Positions 25,390 to 32,585 of a DNA stretch of 64,000 nt are shown piece after piece. The notes under the pieces were generated by a model. That model had not been told where the DNA came from, searched no databases, and saw nothing but the letters and a program-made list of their open reading frames with translations. The first letter of the stretch is position 1, and each line of letters begins with the position of its first letter. The position numbers and the translations under genes were made by a program. Origin of the DNA: DP-19 sp036496285 (GTDB lineage Bacteria; Desulfobacterota; Binatia; UTPRO1); assembly GCA_036496285.1 (NCBI GenBank), contig DASXLI010000018.1, positions 30,585-94,584 on the forward strand, read 5' to 3'.

Positions 25390-26928
25390 ATGAAGGTCGC
25401 GGCGATCGACATCGGTAGCAACTCCATCCACATGGTCGTGGCCCGGATCGACGCCGACGGGCACTTCACCCTCCTCGACCGTGCGAAGGAAATGGTCCGT
25501 CTCGGCAAGGGCACGCTCGCGGCGCGCGCGCTTTCGCGCGAGTCCATGCAGGCGGGGATGCAGGCGCTGGCCACGTTCAAGCGCCTCGCGGACACCCAGC
25601 AGATCGACAAGACCCTCGCGGTGGCGACCAGTGCGGTGCGCGAGGCCAAGAACGGCGGCGACTTCCTCGCCCAGGTGGGACGCGAGCTCGGCATCCACGT
25701 CGACCTGATCACGGGCCGCGAGGAGGCGCGCCTGATCCACCTGGCGGTCAGCAACGCCCTCGATCTGCGCGACGCCTCGACCGTGCTCGTCGACATCGGC
25801 GGGGGCAGCGTCGAGCTTGTGCTCTCCGAGAAGGGTGTCGTGAAGGCGCAGGAGAGCCTGAAGCTCGGCGTGCTCCGGCTCGCGGAGCGCTTCATCGAGC
25901 ACGATCCCCCGGCACGCGACGAGATCGACGCGCTCGAGGAGTACCTCGATCGCCAGCTCGCGGGGTTCTTCAAGAAGGCCCGCGGCGTCGAGGCGACCCG
26001 GCTGGTCGGGACCTCGGGGACGCTGCTGAACCTCGCCGCGGTCGCCCTGCAGATGGAGGGCGGCGCGGCACCCGAGCGCCTGCACGGCATCACGCTCCGT
26101 GCCAAGGACATCCAGCGCGCCCGGAAGCTCCTCGTTCGCAGCGACCGCGACGAGCGCCAGCGCCTCCCCGGTCTCGACCGGCGCCGCGTCGATACGATCG
26201 TGCCGGGCGCCGTCCTGATCGATTTGCTGATGCGCCGGCTGGAGATCGGAGAGCTCACCACCTGCGAGTGGGCGCTGCGCGAGGGCGTGCTGCTGGACTT
26301 CATCCGCGGGCATCGCCGGGAGATCGAGGAGAACGAGACGATTCCCGATCCGCGCCGGCGGAGCGTCGTGCATCTCGGGCGGCGCCTGAACTTCGAGGAG
26401 GGGCACGGCCAGCAAGTGGCGCGCCTCGCGCTCTCGCTCTTCGACCAGACGGCCGAGCGCCACGGGCTCGGCTCGCGCGAGCGCGAGTGGCTGGAGTTCG
26501 CGGCCCTCCTGCATGACGTCGGCAACCACATCGCGCACGCTCGCCACCAGAAGCACTCGTACTACCTCATCCTGCACGGCGAGCTCCTCGGCTTCGATCC
26601 GAAGGAGATCCTCCTGATCGCCGCGCTCGCGCGCTACCACCGCAAGGCGGGCCCGAAGGACGACGACGAGGAGCTCCAGGCCCTGCCGAACGGCATGCGC
26701 GCGGCCGTCGCGCCGCTCGCGGCGCTCCTGCGCGTCGCCGACGCGCTCGACCGCAGCCACTTCAGCGTCGTGCGCGAGGTGGCGGTCGGTGGCCGCGGCA
26801 AGGATATGATCATCACGGTCCGCACGGCGGGCGGCGATGCCGAGCTCGAGCTGTGGGCGGCGCACCGCAAGGGCGACCTCCTGGAGCAGGTCTTCGGGGT
26901 GCGGCTCGCGCTGCAGGTGGAGGAGTGA
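25390..26928 (+). CDS. ppx: Exopolyphosphatase / pppGpp phosphohydrolase with HD domain
   Basis: A 512-residue protein. The N-terminal Ppx/GppA actin-like ATPase fold starts AAIDIGSNSIHMVVARID, with DIGGGSVELVL as phosphate motif 2 and GTSGTLLNLAAVAL. The C-terminal HD-type domain contains EFAALLHDVGNHIAHARHQKHS. It hydrolyses polyphosphate and/or pppGpp in the cytoplasm. It is the first gene of an operon with two thymidylate-kinase-like genes and a phosphodiesterase. The upstream Pho-like array points to phosphate control. Confidence 0.93.
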   Translation: MKVAAIDIGSNSIHMVVARIDADGHFTLLDRAKEMVRLGKGTLAARALSRESMQAGMQALATFKRLADTQQIDKTLAVATSAVREAKNGGDFLAQVGRELGIHVDLITGREEARLIHLAVSNALDLRDASTVLVDIGGGSVELVLSEKGVVKAQESLKLGVLRLAERFIEHDPPARDEIDALEEYLDRQLAGFFKKARGVEATRLVGTSGTLLNLAAVALQMEGGAAPERLHGITLRAKDIQRARKLLVRSDRDERQRLPGLDRRRVDTIVPGAVLIDLLMRRLEIGELTTCEWALREGVLLDFIRGHRREIEENETIPDPRRRSVVHLGRRLNFEEGHGQQVARLALSLFDQTAERHGLGSREREWLEFAALLHDVGNHIAHARHQKHSYYLILHGELLGFDPKEILLIAALARYHRKAGPKDDDEELQALPNGMRAAVAPLAALLRVADALDRSHFSVVREVAVGGRGKDMIITVRTAGGDAELELWAAHRKGDLLEQVFGVRLALQVEE

Positions 26929-26929
26929 C

Positions 26930-27625
26930 GTGATCAACGGTCCTCTGACGCCGCACCCGTACCCCGGCAAGCTGGTGATCGTCGAGGGCATCGACGGGTC
27001 GGGCAAGTCCACGCAGATCTCCCTGCTGCACCGCTGGCTCCTCGCGCTCGGCCACAAGGTGTTCTTCACCGAGTGGAACTCGTCGGCGCTCGTCCGCCGC
27101 GCGCTCCGCCGTGGCAAGAAGAAGGACCTGCTCACCCCGACGACCTTCAGCATCCTGCACGCGGTCGATTTCGCCGACCGGCTCACCTACAAGATCATCC
27201 CGCCGCTCAAAGCCGGCATGACCGTGCTCGCGGACCGCTACGTCTACACGGCCTTCGGCCGCGACGTCGCCCGCGGCGTCGACGCCGAGTGGGTGCGCGC
27301 CGTGTACAGCTTCGCGCCGAAGCCCGACCTGGCGCTCTACTTCCGCGTCCCGATCGAGGTGTCCTTGCAGCGCATCCTGATCGGCCGGACCAAGCTCAAA
27401 TATCACGAGGCCGGCATGGATCTCGGGCTCAGCCGCGACCCGGCCGAGAGCTTCAGGCTCTTCCAGAGCCAGGTGCTCGGCATCTACGACGAGCTGGTGC
27501 GCGAGTTCGGCCTCGAGGTCGTCGATGCGACGGCGGACATCAACCAGCAGCAACAGCACGTGCGTCGGCTGGTCGCCGATTGCCTCGGGCTCGGCAAGAG
27601 GGAGCTGGATGCACGACGCGGATAA
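26930..27625 (+). CDS. Thymidylate kinase-like P-loop kinase 1
   Basis: A 231-residue protein with an intact Walker A, GIDGSGKST (Lys 26), the DR motif in VLADRYVYTAFGRD and a DFADRLTY helix. It resembles thymidylate kinase but has a YTAFGRD segment instead of the usual SSLAYQ thymidine-pocket residues, so dTMP specificity is uncertain. The GTG starts 1 nt after the ppx stop (TGACGTG). Followed by a paralogue that overlaps by 17 nt. Confidence 0.8.
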   Translation: MINGPLTPHPYPGKLVIVEGIDGSGKSTQISLLHRWLLALGHKVFFTEWNSSALVRRALRRGKKKDLLTPTTFSILHAVDFADRLTYKIIPPLKAGMTVLADRYVYTAFGRDVARGVDAEWVRAVYSFAPKPDLALYFRVPIEVSLQRILIGRTKLKYHEAGMDLGLSRDPAESFRLFQSQVLGIYDELVREFGLEVVDATADINQQQQHVRRLVADCLGLGKRELDARRG

Positions 27626-28394
27626 GCTCTTCTACGGCAACGGGCTGCCGTACCTGAAGGTCGGGCCGCTGAAGGGCAGCCTGATCGTGATCGAGGGCAC
27701 CGACGCGGTCGGACGCTCGACGCAGATCGAGGCGCTCACCCGTTGGCTCGAGGTGCAGGGCTACGGCGTCGTCAACACCGGCTGGACGCGCTCGCCGCTC
27801 CTCTCCGAGACGATCAACGAGGCGAAGGCGGGACACGAGCTGAACGTCACGACGTTCAGCCTCCTCTACGCGGCGGATTTTGCCGACCGGCTCGAGAATC
27901 AGATTGTGCCGGCGCTCCGTGCCGGCTTCATCGTGCTCGCCGACCGCTACATGTACACGGCCTTCGCGCGGAACGCCGTCATGGGCGCCGACGCGCAGTG
28001 GACGCGCCGCCTCTTCGGCTTCGCCGTCGTGCCCGACCTCGTGCTCTATCTCAAGATCGACGTCCGGCGGCTGATCCCGCGCGTGCTCGAGTCGAAGGGC
28101 ATGGACTACTGGGAGTCCGGCATGCACCTGAAGCTCGGCGGCGATATCTTCGACTCGTTCCGCCGCTATCAGACGCGCCTCATCCGCGAGTACGACGCGA
28201 TCGCGGACGAGTTCGGCTTCGCGATCGTCGACGCCGGCCGCCCGATCGACGTCATCCAGCAGGACCTGCGGAGCCACATCGGGCGCTATCTCGCCGGCGA
28301 GCGCCCCGCCGGGCCGCGCCGGGCGAACCCGGCGCAGCGGCGCGCGGCGCGCGGCGCGGCGGCCATGCGCACGATGCGGGCGAGAACACGGTGA
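27609..28394 (+). CDS. Thymidylate kinase-like paralogue 2, degenerate P-loop
   Basis: A 261-residue protein, clearly homologous to the preceding gene (VIEGTDAVGRSTQIEALTRWL, VLADRYMYTAFARNAV, DFADRLENQ). The P-loop is GTDAVGRST: the invariant Lys is Arg 36. A conserved DYWESGMHLKL region and a basic Arg/Ala C-terminal tail are present. It may be a non-catalytic or differently tuned partner forming a heterodimer with kinase 1, as TMKs are dimers. That role is inference. Confidence 0.75.
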   Translation: MHDADKLFYGNGLPYLKVGPLKGSLIVIEGTDAVGRSTQIEALTRWLEVQGYGVVNTGWTRSPLLSETINEAKAGHELNVTTFSLLYAADFADRLENQIVPALRAGFIVLADRYMYTAFARNAVMGADAQWTRRLFGFAVVPDLVLYLKIDVRRLIPRVLESKGMDYWESGMHLKLGGDIFDSFRRYQTRLIREYDAIADEFGFAIVDAGRPIDVIQQDLRSHIGRYLAGERPAGPRRANPAQRRAARGAAAMRTMRARTR

Positions 28395-29773
28395 TCCGGC
28401 TCCCGCGCGCGGCGCTTGTCGCGTGGGCGCTGCTCCTCGCGGCCTGCGTGCCCGGTCGCGCTGCCCGCTCTCCGGATCCAGCCGCGGTCGGGCGCGTCGC
28501 GTTGATCGTCGTCGACGGCCTCGACGCGCGCGATCTGACCGACGCCGACATGCCGTGGCTCGCGCACGCGTGGCGCACGGGTGCGTGGTGTGGTGACGTC
28601 CACGGGATCGCCGCCATGCCGGCCCGCACCAACGTCAACCACGCGACCCTCACGACCGGCGTCGAGCCGGAGGCCCACGGTGTCACGGGCAACGCGTTCT
28701 GGGGCCGGGCCGGCGACCCGCCCCGGAAGCTCGGGGCGGCCGGCGATTTCCTGGTCGAGACGCTCTTCACCGTCGCCGGGGGGGAGACGCCGCCTCTCCG
28801 GACGGCGGCCGCCGTCGGCAAGGCGAAGCTGCAGCTCATGTTCACGACCGCCGCGAGCCGTCAGGCTGCCCCGACGGAGGTGTGGAGTCCGAGCGACGCC
28901 GCCGCGGGCGAGCGGGAGCCGGTGACGGGCTACGCCTACGACGCCGCGACGCTGACGGGGGCGCGGAAGCTCATCGACCACGGGCCGGCGTTCCTCCTGG
29001 TCAACCTCGCCGACGTCGATCGGGTGAGCCACGGCACCGGCCCGCGCTCGGAGGCCGCGCGCGCCACGCGCGCCGCGACCGACCGCGCGCTCGGCGCCTT
29101 CGTCGACGACCTGCTGGCGCGGCCGGAGTGGCGGCACGGCACCGTCGTCATCACCGCCGATCACGGCTTCGACGCGGTGACGCATCCGGCGATCGACTTC
29201 AGGGCGCGTCTGCGCGCGGCTCGGCTCGACAGCGGGCTCGTGAGCGTGTCCGACGGCGGCGTCGCGCACGTCTATCTACGGCGTGAGCGGCCCGACGCAG
29301 CCGACGCGCCGACGACGCTTGCGGCGGCGCGGCGCGCGGCGCTCGCGACGGAGGGCCTCGCGGAGGCGCTCTACCTCGCGCCCAACCCTGCCGACGGCGG
29401 CGATGCGGCGCTGCTCGGGCGTGTCCATCCGGAATGGCGGCTCGACCAGGAGCGGAGCGGGGATCTCCTGCTCGTGGCGGCGCCGGGGTTCGTGCTCGCC
29501 GACGCCGACGAGGTCCGTCTCCTCGGGAACCACGGCGCGTCCGGCGAGACCGACGTGCCGGTCGTCGTGGTCGGCGACGCGGAGCGGCAGGCCGGCGGCT
29601 GCGGCCGCCCACGGGCGGCCGACATCGGCGCCACGCTCTTCGGCTGCCTCGGCCTGCGGCCCGCCCGGCGGCTCGACGGCGGCTCGATCGCCGACACCGA
29701 TCGCGGCCATCGGTTGACGGGCATCTGCCGGGATTCCGGCAAGGTGCGTGCTCTTAACCGTCCCGTAACGTGA
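28391..29773 (+). CDS. Alkaline-phosphatase-superfamily nucleotide pyrophosphatase/phosphodiesterase
   Basis: A 460-residue exported lipoprotein-like protein (LLLAACVPG) of the type I phosphodiesterase / nucleotide pyrophosphatase family. Metal-site features are VALIVVDGLDARD, the nucleophile region PARTNVNHATLTTGVEPEAHGVTGN cut as ARTNVNHATL (Thr), DVDRVSHGTG and ITADHGFD. It probably releases phosphate or nucleotides from phosphodiesters outside the cytoplasmic membrane. The GTG overlaps the previous stop by 4 nt. Its 3' end overlaps the Pho-like box of phoB. Confidence 0.85.
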   Translation: MIRLPRAALVAWALLLAACVPGRAARSPDPAAVGRVALIVVDGLDARDLTDADMPWLAHAWRTGAWCGDVHGIAAMPARTNVNHATLTTGVEPEAHGVTGNAFWGRAGDPPRKLGAAGDFLVETLFTVAGGETPPLRTAAAVGKAKLQLMFTTAASRQAAPTEVWSPSDAAAGEREPVTGYAYDAATLTGARKLIDHGPAFLLVNLADVDRVSHGTGPRSEAARATRAATDRALGAFVDDLLARPEWRHGTVVITADHGFDAVTHPAIDFRARLRAARLDSGLVSVSDGGVAHVYLRRERPDAADAPTTLAAARRAALATEGLAEALYLAPNPADGGDAALLGRVHPEWRLDQERSGDLLLVAAPGFVLADADEVRLLGNHGASGETDVPVVVVGDAERQAGGCGRPRAADIGATLFGCLGLRPARRLDGGSIADTDRGHRLTGICRDSGKVRALNRPVT

Positions 29774-29780
29774 CGGTCAC
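29753..29780 (+). promoter_or_regulatory. PhoB-box-like repeats upstream of phoB
   Basis: CTTAAC (29753), CGTAAC (29764) and GGTCAC (29775) are spaced exactly 11 bp apart. The boxes overlap the last codons of the phosphodiesterase gene and lie 31 bp before the phoB ATG, as expected for autoregulation. Confidence 0.65.
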
Positions 29781-29810
29781 GCCTCCCGCATGGTAGTGAG
29801 GGATAAGCAC

Positions 29811-30581
29811 ATGAGCGCCGTATCACACGAACAATACGCGTCCGCGGCTCGACCGACACCAATGGTGCAGGACAAGAGGAAAGTTCTCGTCGTCGAGGAC
29901 GAGAAGGACATCCGCGAGCTGGTTCGCTACAACCTCGAGCAGGAGGGCTTCGCCGTGCTCGAGGCGGAGGAGGGCGAGCTCGCGCTCGCGCTCGTGCAGC
30001 GCGAGCGGCCGGCGTTGGTCATCCTCGACATCATGCTGCCCGGCATGTCCGGCCTCGACATCTGCCGGACGATCCGCCAGGGCGACGAGACCGCCCGCCT
30101 GCCGATCCTCATGCTCACGGCGAAGGCGGCCGAGGTGGACAAGGTCGTCGGCCTCGAGATGGGCGCCGACGACTACGTCACCAAGCCCTTCAGCCCGCGC
30201 GAGCTCCTCGCCCGCGTCAAGGCGGTGCTGCGCCGCGCCCACGGCCCCGAGCTCGAGCGGCCGCACGAGGTGTTCCATCGCGGCCGCCTGCGCATCGATT
30301 TCGACACCTACCAGGTCTTCCTGGACGACCGCGAGATCGAGCTCAGCCTGCGGGAGTTCGAGCTGCTGGCGTTCTTCGTGCGACACCCGAACCGGGTGTT
30401 CGAGCGGGCGCAGCTTTTGGACATGGTCTGGGGGCGGGATACCTATGTCGAGCCACGGACCGTCGACGTGCACGTGCGCCGCCTGCGCATGCGCATCGAG
30501 CGCGACGATGCGCGTCCAGAGCTGATCGTGACGTTGCGCGGCGTCGGCTACAAGTTCAACGATGCCGCGCTCGACGTCTAG
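29811..30581 (+). CDS. phoB: Phosphate regulon response regulator
   Basis: A 256-residue OmpR/PhoB-family regulator. The receiver is KVLVVEDEKDIRELVRYNL with phospho-Asp 73 (VILDIMLPGMSG) and Lys in YVTKPFSPREL. The winged-helix DNA-binding domain is LSLREFELLAFFVRHPNRVF, with RTVDVHVRRLRMRIE and TLRGVGYKF. The first 20 residues are an unstructured extension; ATG 29862 is an alternative start. Next to a PhoR-like kinase, in a locus with pst genes and PhoB-type boxes, the PhoB role is well supported. It overlaps phoR by 20 nt. Confidence 0.92.
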   Translation: MSAVSHEQYASAARPTPMVQDKRKVLVVEDEKDIRELVRYNLEQEGFAVLEAEEGELALALVQRERPALVILDIMLPGMSGLDICRTIRQGDETARLPILMLTAKAAEVDKVVGLEMGADDYVTKPFSPRELLARVKAVLRRAHGPELERPHEVFHRGRLRIDFDTYQVFLDDREIELSLREFELLAFFVRHPNRVFERAQLLDMVWGRDTYVEPRTVDVHVRRLRMRIERDDARPELIVTLRGVGYKFNDAALDV

Positions 30582-32373
30582 GCTCGCGGTCTACCTGCTG
30601 GTTCCGTACCTCCTCACGGTGCCCCCGCTCCTCGGGGTCGCATACCTGGTCATGCGCCACGCGGCCGAGTCGGCGGCCGTCGAGTTCGCGGGTGCCGCGG
30701 CGCTCGAACAGGCCCGCAGCATCGCCGTGCACGTGCCCGCCGATCTCCCGCCGGCGGCGCTCGCCGCGCGCTGCCACGACGAGGTGCGCGGCAGCGGCAC
30801 CCGGCTCACGATCATCAACATCAACGGCGACGTGCTGTGCGATACCGAGGCCGAGCCTGAGAACATGATGAACCACGCCGACCGGCCCGAGGTACGTGCC
30901 GCGCTCGCGAGCGGTACCGGCGTCGATCGACGGGTGAGCGCGACCGTGCACCACCGGCTACTCTATGCCGCCGTGCGCTCGGGCGACGGCCCCGGGGCGC
31001 GCGTCGTGCGCGTCGCCATGCCGGCGGAGTTCGTCGCGGGGCCGGGCCGGCAGCTCGCGACGATCCTGCTGCTCGGGCTGGTCGGCGCGCTGATCGTTGC
31101 CTTTCTGCCGGCGCTCTACATCGCCAACACGATCGGCGGCCGCCTGGAGGGCATCGTCGACTTCTCGCGCGAGGTCGCGACCGGCGACTTCTCGACGCGT
31201 CTGCCGATCGTGCACCGCGACGAACTCGGGGTGCTCGAGCAGAACCTGAACGACATGAGCGCCCGCCTGCGCGGCTCGTTCGTCGATCTGCGCGACGAGA
31301 GCGAGCGCGTGCGCGGCATCCTGAGCGCCATGGTCGAGGGCGTGGTCGTGGTCTCGGCGGCCGGTGAGGTGGTGCTCATCAACGAGCGCGCCGAGCGCAT
31401 CTTCGCCCTCGCGACCGGCCCGGACTACCGTGGCCGGCACCTCATCGAGATGTGCCGCGACCCGGAGCTGCAGCAGCTTCTGCGCTCGCTGCCGGCGTGG
31501 AACAAGGCGGAGCCGCCGGGCGGCGAGATCGCGCTTGCCGAGCCGGACCGGCGCTTCCTCTCGGTCAGCGTCTCGCCGATCCGCGACGAGCTCGGCCGCC
31601 CGGCGGCCTTCGTCATGGTCTTCCACGACATCACGGAATTGAAGAAGCTCGAGACCATGCGGCGGGACTTCGTCGCCAACGTCTCGCACGAGCTGCGGAC
31701 GCCGCTCACGGCGATCCGCGGCTATGCCGAGACCCTGCTGACCGGCGCCCTCGAGGACCGCGAGCGGGCGCGCCAGTTCCTGTCGGTGATCGATCGCCAT
31801 TCCGAGCGCTTGAGCCGCCTGATCGACGACCTGCTGACCCTCTCCGACCTCGAGCTCGGCAAGACCTCGCTCAAGAAGGAGCCGCTGCATCTCGAGACCC
31901 TGGTCGACGAGGTGATCGAGGTGCTGCGCGAGAAAGCGCGTCGCGGCCGCGTGGAGCTGGTCTCCGACATCCCGCGCGAGCTGCCGCTCGTCCTCGGCGA
32001 CGCGGACCGGCTGCAGCAGGTGCTGATCAACCTCACCGACAACGCCATCAAGTACAGCGGCAACGGCGGGGTCGTCCGCATCGTCGCGCGCAACGTCACC
32101 GACGGCGCCGCGCCGATGGTCGAGGTGTCGGTGTCGGACGACGGCATCGGCATTCCCGCTGCCGACCTGCCGCGCCTGACCGAGCGCTTCTATCGCGTCG
32201 ACAAGGCGCGCTCGCGCGAGCTCGGCGGCACCGGCCTCGGCCTGGCGATCGTGAAGCACATCGTGCAGGCCCACGGCGGCCGGCTCGACATCAAGAGCAC
32301 GCTGAACATCGGGACGACCGTCCGCTTCTCCGTGCCGAGCTGGATGCGCGAAGCCGAAGCCGTCTCCTCGTAG
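30562..32373 (+). CDS. phoR: Phosphate regulon sensor histidine kinase
   Basis: A 603-residue membrane kinase with TM1 (residues 10-31), a periplasmic domain (about 32-165), TM2 (ILLLGLVGALIVAFLPALYI), HAMP (DFSREVATGDFSTRLP) and PAS (RGILSAMVEGVVVVSAAG). HisKA has FVANVSHELRTPL (phospho-His 376) and HATPase_c has NLTDNAIKYS, SDDGIGIP and GTGLGLAIVKHI. The large extracytoplasmic domain is longer than in E. coli PhoR and resembles Gram-positive or deltaproteobacterial PhoR. It phosphorylates the overlapping PhoB. Confidence 0.92.
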   Translation: MPRSTSRLAVYLLVPYLLTVPPLLGVAYLVMRHAAESAAVEFAGAAALEQARSIAVHVPADLPPAALAARCHDEVRGSGTRLTIININGDVLCDTEAEPENMMNHADRPEVRAALASGTGVDRRVSATVHHRLLYAAVRSGDGPGARVVRVAMPAEFVAGPGRQLATILLLGLVGALIVAFLPALYIANTIGGRLEGIVDFSREVATGDFSTRLPIVHRDELGVLEQNLNDMSARLRGSFVDLRDESERVRGILSAMVEGVVVVSAAGEVVLINERAERIFALATGPDYRGRHLIEMCRDPELQQLLRSLPAWNKAEPPGGEIALAEPDRRFLSVSVSPIRDELGRPAAFVMVFHDITELKKLETMRRDFVANVSHELRTPLTAIRGYAETLLTGALEDRERARQFLSVIDRHSERLSRLIDDLLTLSDLELGKTSLKKEPLHLETLVDEVIEVLREKARRGRVELVSDIPRELPLVLGDADRLQQVLINLTDNAIKYSGNGGVVRIVARNVTDGAAPMVEVSVSDDGIGIPAADLPRLTERFYRVDKARSRELGGTGLGLAIVKHIVQAHGGRLDIKSTLNIGTTVRFSVPSWMREAEAVSS

Positions 32374-32440
32374 CTCCCGCTGCCCGTCCCTCCATAAGGA
32401 GTCACGCGAGCGCGCCCGACGGCCACGCGACGCGTAGCCG

Positions 32441-32479
32441 ATTCATCCACTCGCAATATTCGCGTCACGAACGGTTCAT
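32441..32479 (+). promoter_or_regulatory. Weak PhoB-box-like array upstream of the first giant secreted gene
   Basis: ATTCAT (32441), CGCAAT (32452), CGTCAC (32463) and GTTCAT (32474) are spaced 11 bp apart. They are less uniform than the other arrays but keep A at position 5 and C/T at position 6. The rest of the 212-bp gap holds no other recognisable signal. Confidence 0.4.
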
Positions 32480-32585
32480 CGTCCGGGTGGAGAAGTGCGG
32501 GCGACGGACAACTGCGACGCGTGTACGAGCCCCCAGCTCGCATCACGTGAAGCACCGAATGATCCGTTCACAAAGGGGGAGGGAC

